A DNA stretch of 64,000 bases, taken from assembly GCA_958299035.1 (NCBI GenBank), contig CATQJL010000112.1:58449823-58513822 (forward strand), written 5' to 3'. The notes below the pieces were generated by a model, which did no database searches, was not told the origin of the DNA, and was given only the letters and a program-made list of their open reading frames with translations. Shown here in pieces: positions 39,667-51,758 of this stretch; position 1 is the first letter of the stretch, and the number at the start of each line of letters is the position of its first letter. The position numbers were made by a program, and so were the translations under genes. The DNA is from Cylicocyclus nassatus. Its lineage: Eukaryota > Nematoda > Chromadorea > Rhabditida > Strongylidae.

Positions 39667-42386
39667 CGCATTATATTCATTTCCTGCATCCCATTGCTAC
39701 TACTGCACCCGTTCTCTTCAGCCTATCTCTGCGAGACACCTTTCTGACTTTGGAGAAATTTTTGTGAGCGCGAACGTGATGTCATAATATGATCTGCTAT
39801 AACTCAATAAGTCGATAGTTCGGGAGAGCCTAGGCAAGCGTTCTCGCAAGTACAGGAAAACGAACAAGTAGGAAAGAGGAAACAGAAACAAAAATGATTA
39901 GGAATGTTCGGAACAGGTATAGGTAAAAAGAAGATACTAAATTCGGAAAAGGAAATGACGAAGGAGGTTAAAAAATCCAAAAAAGACAGCAGAAAGAAAA
40001 CGCCGCCGCACGCTAGGCCGACAAATCAGGGAATGTGACTTCTTACCAGCTGCAAGCTCCAAAGATTGGGAGTTCATCGCTGGATCCGTGTTTGACTTCC
40101 ATGCAAGTATCTGTATAATGATTCAATCTTGTCCATTTATTTCATATGTTGCAGCTATTGATTTTGAATGTTGTTGATGTAGACCTCAACCGACTCAAAA
40201 AATGTGACTTTCGCCTAATTCCGCTGGCCGAAAACAATTGACACAAAACTTTTGATCTTCATCTTCTATATTTGAGCACTGTCTTGTAATAGGCCATTTG
40301 GAATGTTTTTTCGTTTTCGCATTTTTAAATTCAAACGAACACAACTTTTTAAATCCAGGCTTTTTCCACCAAATAAATTTCACTGTGGTCAGCAAATTTC
40401 TGGTAACATTATTGTAGTGCTCTTGTGCTTTTTCTTGTGAAATCATTCTAGGGGAATCAATAAAGCCTAAAAAGGCGTTTTTGACAAGCTAGTTTTTACT
40501 GGATCCTATTTTTTATAAGCACCGAGGAAATGGAGAATTTGGTGACTGATAAAGGATGCTCCATAGAGTTTGAAATTGAACAGAAGGCTCGGTGCGCAGT
40601 CAACCCCTTCTGTGAAAGCCACTTTTCTTACACGTGGTTTGACGGCGTCATGGGAGAGGATGGCACCTTTTATAGATTATCCGTGCAAGTCTGCCCAGTT
40701 TCAAAATTTTCACAGACAGTCTCTAGACGACATCATACTGCTCTGTTCTTACAGTAAAATCACATCTTAGCAAGTTGATAGCGTGCAAGATCAAGAGGAT
40801 TACATTAATTTAAGTACATCAACCTTTTGGGAAGACTGACTGTTTATGGCCATGCTTGCAATGCTTATTTCAAATGAATCACTACATTGTTGCTTCTTTT
40901 AGCTGTACCTGGCCAATTTTTTGTTGTAATTATCAACCCAAGCCAAAAAAGAATTGCTCCGTCAAATCATGAGAAACGAAAGCAGAGTCAAGCGTCTTCA
41001 GTCTGCGAGTGCGACAGTGTGTGAGGTGTATGCACTGATATTTTTCGGTATTGCAGCTTTAGCGATGGCAGCTTCTACTGGGGCTATATGACACTACAAA
41101 GCCCGCTCATAATTTAATGCAGCTATATCTGCGATTTGCTTCAAAGGGGCCTTTGAGATGCTCGTTTATATGGCAGGAACACCTTCCAGAACAGTGCAGA
41201 AAATTAGCTTTCACTTCGCTAGATCTGGACTTTTTGAAGCAGACTTCAATCAACGTCAAGAAAGACGTGGCCTTAGCAAATGCATTGCGCACAATGATGG
41301 CTTCTTTGACTGCGTTACACTCAAGACTGAGCTTGGAGAATGCAATTATTCGAAAACCGCGTTTTCATATGTCGAATTTATAGCCACGTAAACTTCCCTA
41401 CAAAGCGTTTTCTGCAACTTCGGTGAGATACTCAGAAACTTGAAGACTTCCTCTACGATTTCATATATAGCAAACTCTATTAACCCTCTGGCACTTTTTT
41501 AAAACATGGCATCAACTTCAAAGGCGCAAAGAGCGAAACAACCTTCCGAATGACCCAATAGTTCCCATTTAGAATGATTGAAGAAAGACATGGAATAATT
41601 TGATTCAGATTAGTGGGTTGATATATCTGCAATACATCTTTCTTAGTCGTATTCATTCACTTAAAATTACGATGACAATCGAACACTATATGGTTTCACT
41701 TCGAAAGTGACAACTGAAAATGTTTCCCTCACAATGGACATTTGAGGTTCTTGAAAATTAATCAGGGAACTTGACAGCATTGAAGATGCAAAATAAGTGC
41801 AATTCATACGCATCATCTTCCAGTCTACATTTGCTCTTATCGAATTTAGTGATCTGAATTAGCAACTCGAAAATCTTTTTCTTCACACCCACTTCCCTCC
41901 TTGTTTTTCACCTTCATCTCTTTTAATACCTTATTGATTAACGGCCTTATAGCTCCTCGCGACCTCTAGACAAGGCATAATCGGGGCACAAGTCACTCCA
42001 GAATTTATTATATACATTACACTCAAGCAAAATTAAAGTCTCCGTGCGCTGTAGCAGCGTCTCTGTGATTATAGGTGACCCCTTGAAATGAAGGCATTGA
42101 GCCATCACACAAGATGCATTGCTGTGGAAAGCGAATGCCACTTTAGTGGTCACCATGCAAAGCGCCCAAGAGGAAACTCTGATTTAAACAATATCTTTGA
42201 TTCCTTTTTGTGTATTGCGTCACAGCAACAGGATTCCACTTCTAAGAAAAACTGCACAGTTTTCACTTCAGTACGTACCAAAATCTTCTGCAATCTACTA
42301 GTGATCAAAGATGGTCGCCCGCTGAAGACAGTGTCCGGGCAGAAGTTGATTTCAAGATTTTGTGCTTACCGAGCCTATCCGGTATG
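39667..42386. other. Intergenic, no gene recognised
   Basis: Frames such as 40195-40446 (minus) and 41117-41391 (plus) are short and show no recognisable domain. They have no splice context that I can defend. Confidence 0.4.
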
Positions 42387-42707
42387 CTGAATCTGAAAAT
42401 GCACACTGAAGAGCGCGAAAACGGCGAAACAGGGCTCTAAAGCAGGAATATTAGTGGGTGGGCGGGGCCTTTCCTCTGTGAAGTCACCCTCCAGTTTCAG
42501 GAGTGATCTTCTCGCTTTCGCTAGTCTCCCTAACATTGTCACCGGCCAAGTGCGAACGCGTGACTTGAAATCGAAAGCGAGAAGAATGCTCCAGAAGCTG
42601 TAAGGGTGACTTCTCAGAGGGAGGGCTCGCCCACCGGCTAATTTTTTTCCTGATTTAAAGCCCTTTTTCGCCGTTCCGCGCTCTTCAGTGTGCATTTTCG
42701 GAGTCAG
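42387..42707. mobile_element. Foldback MITE with ~55 bp arms
   Basis: CTGAATCTGAAAATGCACAC / AAGAGCGCG / GGCGAAACAGGGC on the left is mirrored by GCCCTTTTTCGCC / CGCGCTCTT / GTGTGCATTTTCGGAGTCAG on the right. The inner parts also pair (CTCGCTTTCG / CGAAAGCGAG). No clear target duplication. Confidence 0.75.
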
Positions 42708-43444
42708 CAAAGTGGATAGACCCAAGCAAGCACGAAAGCGTGAAATTGCCTTTTTGCCCGGGCATACTGTAACATTTTAATGCTTTCGTGTCTATCGCGA
42801 GGACCTTGTCCAGTGACGTTTGACTTTTTTGACTATCTCTTTAGCTTCTTCCTTCTCACAAAACATGAATGATTATTAGAGTACATCCTTATGACATCAC
42901 GTTATAGCAAATGAGTATACAGAGATAGAGGCTAGAGAAAAGAATAAACACAGTAGACACAGATATGCAGGCGTGAGTATAAGAGGCAGTTGAGATTAGT
43001 GGATAGTGAGATTACAGTAGGATACATGATATCGAGAGTATTGGTAGGTTACATAGATTCGCGCGATACATAAAGAATACAAAACAATGATAGAGGAAAA
43101 CTAGGGACAGGGAAAGTGAGGGGCAAATAAACGAGGTGCAATGGCGCCAACCAAAGCCGGCGGCGGAAATGCCAGAGCCCCTCTCGGAGGCGGGGTTACT
43201 CCTTTTATGCACGCATTAAGGGCGAACTGTGCGGGCGCAACCAATAGAGCAATGCTGGTAATTTGCGCTTTTCCTTCATCACACCCAAATGACAAACGGC
43301 GGTGGCGTGGCCGAGTTTATGGCATCGCCGCTAAAAGGGACCGCATCGCGACTGGCTTCGAGGTGAGTACCTATGCAGGATGTGCATAGCGCATTATCGC
43401 GAAACAGTATGTATAGCGTCTCATTGAGAGGCATGGTAGAGTTT

Positions 43445-43735
43445 ATACTTGGGTCCGAATCGAATAGAAATTCGATCATTCGAATAAAACATTCGAATAT
43501 ATTCGTATTCGAAATTCGATACTCGGAGTTCTTCCATTTTCGAATAATATTCGAAACTCGAATAATTGAGGAAACGGGGTCGAATAAAATTCGAAATTCG
43601 AATAATCAAAAAACGAGGGTTCGAATATTATTCGAAAACTCGAATAATCAAAAAACGGGGTTTCGAATAGATTTTATTCGAATGTTTTATTCGAATGTTT
43701 ATTCGAATTCGTATTCGAATGAACTCCGTATTCAG
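43445..43735. repeat. TTCGAATA-type tandem/palindromic tract
   Basis: ATTCGAATA and variants recur roughly every 10-25 bases; the core TTCGAA is self-complementary. The same motif flanks the split TIR element at 5275-5330 and 17110-17230 and occurs at 45055-45200. Confidence 0.7.
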
Positions 43736-44724
43736 ATTATTCGACTTTGTTGCAGAGTCAACTGCATCAAGCTCACTTCGTCCGCGTTTTTTTCGCAAAA
43801 ATCGGCAATACATCTTTTGCAACCGTTATAACTTTGAAATGTGTGGAGAGTCGCATTTTTCCGACTGCTTGCGACAGTATAAAACATATGTGGATTTAAA
43901 CTGATGCTTTTTCGATCAATGAGATTGTTCGCACTGCTATTGGCACCGAATCAGCAAAAAAACAGCTATAAAATTCAAGCTCATGTTCCGAGTTCATATA
44001 TTGAAAGTGTTTTGAAATGCCTGTTTTTCTTCCTTTGCATTGCTCATGCTTGTGTTACGCAAAGCCCACAGTAGTGAGCACTCTTGCTCGCATAAGTTAT
44101 ATTGCACAACTGCCTCTATTCGCTCCCTTAGAGATTTTTTGCGAATTGGTATATTCTGAGTAAAGGACATCGCAGTTGTAGTGCAGGATTAGACGGTTCA
44201 GATCGTCGTACGCGATTTGCCAGTTACGAAATGTCTTCAAAAGTAACGCCAGCTTACCACAAATGTTTAGCGTGTACAACTTACTAAAAAGATAAATGCC
44301 CTGCATTAAGTACTTTTAGAATAAGTTTAGGAAATTTGACTATTGCCAAACCACGTCGCCACTGAGCCTGCAGTATGCCCGGGGCTATAGGGACTAAACA
44401 TTCGTGCTTGCGGAAGAAACTACATGCCTTCGTCCATAACTAGCTTATACCACACAAGACGAAAGTTTCCGATGAACAGGCAATGTATCGTAGCATTTGT
44501 GGGATTTAAGTACATATGTGGCCACCGTTACTGCTTTAAAAGATCGCACTCCTAGCGCATGATCCGAACAGCTCGTTAGGTGCTTACACCAAATTGCAAT
44601 GTTTCTCAATTTTAGATTTCAGCTCCAGCCAAATTTACCTGTTACTTTGCTAAACGTCTTTGAAATCTAGTGGAAGTCTGACAAATAAGGTCTGCTGTCG
44701 AACAAAGCCGCAGGATCAAGGTGT

Positions 44725-45005
44725 ACTTCATCGATTTTATCGGTTTTTGGAGAACTCTGAGCTACGGGGTAGGGAGTTGGTACAAGGAGGCAAGTGAGGG
44801 TGCTGATTATGGAAAAAATTCTACTTTATCGATTTTGTCGATTTTTGGGAAATCTTGAGCTACGAGGTTGGGAGTTGGTAGAGGGGGTAAATGAGGATGC
44901 TGATTGAAGTCGAAATCTATTTTATCGATTTCAGCGACTTTTAGAAAATTTTGAGCTAGGAGTTGTATAGGGGACACGAGGGTGCTGATTATGAATGGAT
45001 CGGCT
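44725..45005 (+). repeat. Decayed Helitron internal tandem units
   Basis: Three ~85-110 bp units contain ATCGATTTTATCG, GAGCTACGGGGTAGGGAGTTGG and AGGGTGCTGATTATG. They are divergent relatives of the ~120 bp unit inside the Helitrons at 26.3, 35.6 and 50.5 kb. The termini are absent. Confidence 0.6.
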
Positions 45006-47080
45006 TAAGCCAGATATGTCGGCAAGTCTGAGATAAAAATTGCTCTAATTATTCGATAAATCATTCGAATATTTATTCGAAATTCGACTTTCAATGTTCT
45101 TATGTATTCGATATTCATTCATTCGATATTTTTGATTTTCCGAATTTAGTCGAAATTCATTCATTCGAGAATTTTTGATCCTCGAATTTATTCGATACTC
45201 CTACCAAGAAGCTTCTTTCATGCTCTATTCAATGGTGGTTGAAAGAAGCTTCTAGCCTCATTTGTTGAAAATTTCTAGAGCTTCATACAACCGCACTCGA
45301 AATCAGAATTTCATTGCACTTACTTTTTTGGCCAGAATTTGAGCGCGAATAAAGATACTCCCTTGAAAATATAGCAAGTGTATGTAAAGGAAATTGTCTA
45401 CATTATGCACACTTTCCTTCTCAGAAATTATTTAGACTGAGATTTCGGCGCCTCAACATGAGTGATGGTTTTGACCATTCTGTGGCCCACAGATTTCCTT
45501 TGAAGGGGGCAATCGCCAAGGTCTTGCTCATTTCTGTAAGCGTAAGGGTGGGCCTCCTGTTGATAGTTTTTGCAGCAATGTGGAAGTTGTTCAGTACATA
45601 GAAAATCAAAAATTTCTATATTTTGGGATTTTGAGGGTTACGAAAAAATGTCGAAAAAAGTGAACAATTTTGAATATTATTTTTTCCTTTCGCAGATCTT
45701 CTTTGTTTAAGCCCCTTTCAACTTTTTTGTACTGCTGGCTTGCGGCTACAAGCCAGTTAACTTTTCATTTATACCGACAGATCTTAAAGGAAGTTATGAT
45801 CAGTTAAAAACGAAGTTTCCGAAAAAAATTTTTCTTTGCCTATCAATCCATATTTTTCCACCGTTTTGCGATGTTAGCACAAATCAATGTGCGCTGTATA
45901 GAGAGAAGTTTGGTGTCTTTGATGGATTTTGCCGCTCTAAAAATATGGATTTTTCAGGAAGTTATAGCACGTCAAAATGAGAACTCGCAAAACGCGCATT
46001 ACTTTTGCACCAACCCAATACAATTCGCGTTTAAAGGCGTTGTCTTGTTGCAGAGCACGCATGGTTTGAAGCGGCGTCTAAGGGCTTTGACGTGGCCCTT
46101 TAGGCGCGGTTTTGGTTCGCGATTGCAGCCTGAGGTTGCTGATGGAGGAGGGTGCGGCTCTTGGCTTTGTGGAGCAGCATTGGTGCTTAGTCGGTCGGTG
46201 GAGTGCAATGGGGATACAATGAAGGATGGGTCAGGGCTATATAGTCCTTATAGTAGACATAGTGAATGGTCCTGGTATTGGTGATATTAAAAGGGATCTA
46301 CAGATCCAAGTGGTAGTGATTCGGAGTGGGGGTGGGAGAGTGCGATTGTCGAAGGAGATTGTTCAGGAGATTGAGAACTAAAATGAGATACAGGCGAAGA
46401 TGAGGAAATGGAGAGTTCTGAAGGGGGTGAAGAGAGTGTTATTAGAGGGGATGGTTCAGATGGGGAAAAATGAGGTGCAGGCGGAGGTAAAAAAACGGTG
46501 AACTCCGAAGGCACTGGAGAAATGAAAGGTGTTAGTGTAGTATGAGAATGGAGAAGGTGAGTCAATGACAATTACATCATCTTGCGAGTGATAATTACAA
46601 TGTGAGGAAGAAGAACTTTGTAAATGACAATAACAGGATAGGGAAGCGTGAGCGGTATGAAGGTGGCGGAGTAACTTGGCGACGATGCACACAATCTTTT
46701 GCGGCTGAACAGGGAGCTGAGCGGCATTGTGGAAGCATCTGCAATGTTTGGAGTCTGTTAACACGTTCCAGCGCTCTTAGCAAGTTCAGCATGTTGAACT
46801 TGGAATGCAGCGTGGCAAAGGTCACGTGCGCCCGCGCCGCGACTATTAGTGCCAGCGGGTGACGCCGATATCAGAAATTGGATGGCGACGTCGTGTAATG
46901 TTGTTAGCGTGCGTTTACTGTCTTTTTTTTTTGCAAATAGGCTATTTCATGTCACTTCGTTTACTCTTCCTTACTTAAAACTTCTGCTTCGTAGTGTTGA
47001 AAATCGGCTTTTTCCCTTTTGACTAAAAATTTGCTAAGATTTCGAAATACGTCGCAATTTCGCAATCTGCTAACTCGCTA

Positions 47081-47185
47081 GGCTGCGTTCGGACTGATTT
47101 CGAAATCCGGGAACAGTTCCAGCACAGAGCAATGAGCGCTGTGTTGAAACTGTTCCCGGATTTCGAAATCAGTCCGAACGCAGCC
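47081..47185. mobile_element. Palindromic MITE core
   Basis: GGCTGCGTTCGGACTGATTT...CGGGAACAGTTCCAGCACAG is mirrored with few mismatches by CTGTGTTGAAACTGTTCCCG...AAATCAGTCCGAACGCAGCC. TA precedes the left end and TTA follows the right end. Arms are about 45 bp. Confidence 0.8.
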
Positions 47186-47259
47186 TTAGGTCGCATTTAT
47201 TGTTTTGCGTTCGTTATCTTTGATTTCTTATAATCTTATTGATTAATTTTTTTGCTTTT

Positions 47260-48500
47260 GCAGATGGTGTATTCCGCGGTACTCGGATGTAATGAGGAGA
47301 GAATCGTAAAGTCCGCCCACAGTTTCATCGATGATCCGAAGAGAAGTTTGAGAGTATGCGAGGTGCTGTACTTTGCACCCACGGAAATCACCAAATTTGC
47401 GGAACATAGCATGCGTATGGACTAATTGCGCGACGCTCCACGCGTAAACTGAAACCACTCAACGTCTTAGAAGACAAAATCACAAGAACTAGAAGAATGC
47501 GTTCGTGTCAGAAAAGACGTCCATAGTACGACAAAGATGATAATAGCGATGGTCGAAGGCACGGTTGAGAAGAAATTGTAGAACAGGCCATACCCCGAAA
47601 ACATAGGGAAGAGCAATTCGGAGTATTGTCATTGACCTAGGAGAACTTTGATCTGTTGCTGGCCACTCTACAGACTAGTATGAGGATCAGGCTTTTTTTA
47701 TAGGAAGAATGACAGCCATCGACTCAAATTTGAGAGGCACAGTTTGATGACGATGAGAAAAGAATATCTACGCACAATTGTTCTAGCAAAAGAAAGCGAA
47801 TATTAAATAGTTTACATGGATGAAACGTGGGTAATCAGTGGCATGTGCAAGGAAAAGGGCCAGAGGAATGACAATATCGCAGGGTTCGCCTCACAATCCA
47901 CGTTTTTCAGGTACTCTTACGGCCGATCAGCGTGCAGTGAATAAAGAAGACGGCGACTGTTGTTGGCAGTACCTGTTATTGGCACCTTAGACGAGGACGG
48001 AGTGAATTCCTAGTGCACGAGAGTGTTCGTAAGCGGAACGATGGCTGATGGATGGGGATTATCCCAGGAATATGAATCACGCCTTGTTTGAAACATGGCT
48101 GCGAGAGTGCCTGCCGAGTACGATTGAAAGAGCAAACGGAAGGCGCGTTTGTGTGATAATGGACAACGCGCCATATCATACAAGGGAACTGGAGAAGCTG
48201 CCAACAACATCTATTAAAGGGCAGATTCGAGAATACTTTAAAACGACAGCAGTTGAGGTCGACATGGGGGCCACGAAAGCCATTTTAGTGGGGAAGGATC
48301 AAATCCAATTTTAGCAGAAAAAACTGATTGGCAAAATTCAGCTCCACAGCTATGTGAACTCACGAGGCGGGCATTTCGCATCGTGAAAGAATGCTGCCGA
48401 GGAGTGGCAGCGAGTTGAGGGTGAAGCTATTGCGGCTTTCCCCTTTCCACTGCTTTTTCAAACCGATCGAAGGTTGCTGGAGCAAGCTGAAGGGCTTTTG
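47260..48500 (+). pseudogene. Degenerate IS630/Tc1-mariner-type transposase
   Basis: YMDETWV at about 47815-47835 carries the first catalytic Asp (DETW) of this superfamily. VCVIMDNAPYHTRELEKLPT (about 48150-48208) carries the second, in the open frame 48048-48314, which also contains NHALFETWLRECLPSTIE. Multiple stops and frame changes separate them and the expected third acidic motif is not recognisable. A frame at 47263-47425 (YSAVLGCNEE...) may be the N-terminal region. No intact ends were located. Confidence 0.7.
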
Positions 48501-49984
48501 AAACAAGTACGGGGAGATCAATAATAATATAGCTTTGGGGTACGCCAAAAGACCTTTAACTAACCGTTATGATTCAGGTCAGAATACAAAACTGTATTAA
48601 CAGATAAATTACAGGCAAAAGAGAGGGCGACCAGATGGTTTGGAAGAGTATCTGCAATTCTGGCTAGCGCATGATCTAGAGATGCGCGAACACAAAAAAG
48701 GAAGGCCCGGAAAAAACCATCGCGAGAGACAGAGAGAAAGGATTCAGTTCTTTTTTGAGCGTTCAGTTCATCGCCCGACAGCGAATTTGGCTCAGAAGAA
48801 TTGGAGCATTCTGATTAGTCATGAACGCTAGGGGTTTAGGTAAATCCACGAAGACTGAGGAGAGAGCCAGACACGTAAAGGTCGTAAAGGTTTGATGGTG
48901 ACAATGTCTTCACCTCATCGAAAGAAGTCATGTCCTTTTTCCGCTTTCACGAATTCTCCAGTAGTTGTACAATAATTAGGTCAATGTGAATGTCAGCAAG
49001 TATTTACTAACTGTCGCCATTGAGCATCAGTGCTAAAGAACGTACGCATGAGTATAGGCTGCTGCATGACGAAGGCGCAATATCTTTGGGCGCAAACGCG
49101 GCTTTATCAGCCGCAGAGCGCATGAGTTGCAGGATTTACAACGGTGGAGATATGTGCGCGTCGCGTTCGCGCTCTCAACTAATACTGCCTCTGCGCCTTC
49201 GTCATGCAGTAATCATTGAGTAACTCATACTCAAATGCGAAGCAATGCATGATAGATACATTTTTCTTTCAAATCTCAAAAGTATGTGAAAAGACAAGTC
49301 CGGTTGCCATGCTGCAGGAACATCTCTTTTCTTGCAAAAATACGGGACTTTTTGACAAATATAACAGGAAGTAAAAGTGCACTTATCAAAATCGGTTGGG
49401 ACACCACGCAATAAGCTGCCCAATCAAACTATCACTCGAAGGAGATAAGCAGTGTGTACAGCTCCAACAAGATCAGACTCCCGGTTCCTCAAAATAAGTA
49501 CAATAAACTCCGAAGAAGAGAAAGCCAGTTGCAACTAAAGGACAATGTGTGGCGCTAGTGTTTTCAAACAACATCCCTAATAATATTCGTTTTTGAAGTT
49601 CTATAGCATATGAGCTCGTTCAAACCGACATGCTTTATTTCGAGGTTGCTATAGAGCCGCACAAATATGAATGACAGTAAAGCGTTATCTAAACTGAGAA
49701 AGCAGCAAGTTTGAAGATTTTTTTTTGAAATTCATTGAAAAATCGCTCATCATAGCACCACTTTTGAAACAAGTGATGTTCGCACTTCAATGCCAGTTGA
49801 TAGATCGAAACTGGAATGTCTTCACCCTCCTTTAAACTCCTATAACTGAAAGTTTTTGATGCAGGAACCAAGTCAGCATTTCATAGGTGCCGAAACAACG
49901 TATTCGGATCAAAGCAAGAAAAGCATTTTCGACTCGAACGTCAGTCGGAACCCAATTTCAAACATAACTTCCAAATTCAATATA
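48501..49984. other. Intergenic, no gene recognised
   Basis: Short frames only. One at 48640-48831 (plus) is Arg/Lys/Glu-rich without a known domain and may be transposon debris. Confidence 0.35.
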
Positions 49985-50526
49985 CAGGGTGTCCCAAAAA
50001 TGTGAACACTGTTTGATCGCTAATAACTCTTTTGTTTTCACGTTTTTTGCCGAGCTTGAGGTGCCATTCTGTAGAGCGAGGTTTAACTTTATATACATTC
50101 CATTGCATTATTACATTTGCCTCAGCATATGGATCTCCGATCTTTCTTCATTGCTGTATAATTACGGTAGGAATTTTGAAAAGGCTTTTAGGCCATTCAA
50201 AGCAATAATTTGCCTTAGAAAAAAACCTAAACAAACCATAAACTTTCGTACTGGGCGAATTGAAGTCGCTGATTTTGAATATGAAATATGCACTTTACTG
50301 TGACGCTTCTTTCTTAAGTTATCAGGTTTGGGGTAACAAATGTTTTTCCATTGTTTGTCGGAAGTGTGATTACACCATAAAAGCTCGAAAAACTGGTAAA
50401 AAGTTATGCAGTAGAATCAACACGCATGAAAACCTTTCTACCATCAAAAGACCTACTCCACAGTGGCGCTACATGCTGAAAGTTTATACCGTAATCCTAC
50501 AGTAACGAAGAAGAATCGGAGATCCT
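49985..50526. mobile_element. Mariner MITE (family C), copy 2, truncated
   Basis: Begins TA|CAGGGTGTCCCAAAAATG and follows copies 1 and 3 through CACTGTTTGATCGCTAATAA and TAGAGCGAGGTTTAACTT. It ends at GATCGGAGATCC-like sequence, where the Helitron at 50527 begins. The right terminal repeat is missing. Confidence 0.8.
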
Positions 50527-50833
50527 TCTATATATAAAGCTGAATGTATGTTTGTCTCTCTGTCTGTATGTATGTATATATGTACGTATGTTCCGAATAG
50601 AAATTTTTATTTCTGAACCGATCCGGACCAAACTTGTTATACATACTTGTCATACATACACTTCGGGGCGGGGCGGGTGTCGTAGGCTACTTTTCGTCAT
50701 CGATCGATATCGATTCTATCGATTTTTTGCAAAATTTGATCTACGGGGCTGGGAGTTGGCACAGGGGTAATCGAGCATGCTGATTACAAATATATTATTG
50801 ACAGGGCCGGGCGGAGCCGGGTTTGCCAGCTAG
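50527..50833 (+). mobile_element. Helitron-like element, copy 3
   Basis: Starts TCTATATATAAAGCTGAATG, has a shortened CTGT/TATG microsatellite, the GAACCGATCCGGACCAAACT block and a single ATCGAT unit, and ends GGGCGGAGCCGGGTTTGCCA..CTAG|T. At 307 bp it is the shortest copy and shows the minimal shared ends. It is flanked by T at the left, so the A|T target is imperfect there. Confidence 0.8.
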
Positions 50834-51010
50834 TTTCAAATAAAGAGGATTAGCCAAGAAGGAATCAATGAAAACCTATGCTCACAACTTCTGGATTTCT
50901 TCTAAACGGTTATTTGGAAAAAGCTTGGAGAATTGCACTGCGCAAAAGTTCAAAAAAGTCGTCAAAGAATTCTGGTACCGAAATATCAGCCGGGCTTCAC
51001 AATACTTTTG

Positions 51011-51337
51011 AAGCACCGTCCACCCAAAATCTCGAAGTCCATGTTTTTGTCGCCTTCAGGCCTTCTGAAAGCCCTGATTTCGAGTATGGAGTCGAAAATC
51101 CGCGAAACCCCCAAAAATCCCTGTTTCGAGAACCCTCTGCAACAAGCGCAGGCGAGATAAAGCATGCAAGTGGGCGGGGCGACCGGGGTCGCCCCGCCTA
51201 CTTTGCTACTTCCGGAGCGGATTTCTCGCTTCAAAAGCAGTCTTTTGCGGCGAAGCTTGGGGGTTTGCCTAGTGTGGGGGCCCTCACTAATATGCCATCA
51301 TAATCTCGCCAACCTCCTTTTTGGGTGGACGGTGCCT
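51011..51337. mobile_element. TTAA-flanked MITE (family A), copy 2
   Basis: The left end AAGCACCGTCCACCCAAAAT has one change from AGGCACC. The right end GGGTGGACGGTGCCT is followed by TTAA (51338-51341). Shares TCCATGTTTTTGTCGCC and TTCAGGCCTTCTGAAAG with copy 1, plus an internal GGGCGGGGCGACC/GGTCGCCCCGCC hairpin. Confidence 0.8.
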
Positions 51338-51377
51338 TTAAAGGCAGTGGCCGGGCAAACTTGACCTCAGTCTGAGG

Positions 51378-51750
51378 CAGTGGCGTACCCAGGATTCGGG
51401 GGGGGGGGGGCGCCAAAAATTTTTTTTTCAAAAAAAGGTGCGTGGCGTCAGCCACGCACTCCGAAAATTTTAGGGGGCTTTTCAAAATTTTTGAGGGCCC
51501 CCAACCCCTAAAATCTGGAAAAAAAGGGCGTGGCGTTAGCCACGCTCCCGAAAAAAAATTTTTATAAGGCTAATTTAAATTTTTAAAAAATGTTAAAAAT
51601 TATTTTTATTGTTCACAAAAATAAACAAGTCACTTGCACATTTTTATAACTCATTTAAGTAACTTTCGGAAACTTCGCGATCCGTTCTCGGGGGGGGGGG
51701 GGACGCGCGCCCCCTCCCCCCGCCCCCCCCCCCCCCTCGGTACGCCACTG
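51378..51750 (+). mobile_element. hAT-type MITE, copy 2, with 8 bp duplication
   Basis: Ends CAGTGGCGTACCCAGG and CGGTACGCCACTG. GTCTGAGG is repeated exactly on both sides (51370-51377 and 51751-51758). An 8 bp duplication with CAG...CTG ends is diagnostic of hAT. Inner GGCGTCAGCCACGC and GGCGTTAGCCACGC blocks and G/C homopolymers. Non-coding. Confidence 0.92.
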
Positions 51751-51758
51751 GTCTGAGG

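Larger units (their letters stand above)
42708..47080. other. Repeat-rich intergenic region, no gene
   Basis: Contains a TTCGAAT-rich tract (43445-43735), a decayed Helitron-type tandem (44725-45005), a further TTCGAAT tract (about 45055-45200) and a hairpin AGAAGCTTCTTTCA...TGAAAGAAGCTTCT (about 45209-45254). The frame at 46287-46571 (minus) is Ser/Pro low complexity and not convincing. Confidence 0.4.

Noticed and set aside
46287..46571. Ser/Pro-rich 94-codon minus-strand frame
   Set aside because: Low-complexity composition alone explains the open frame; no conserved features.
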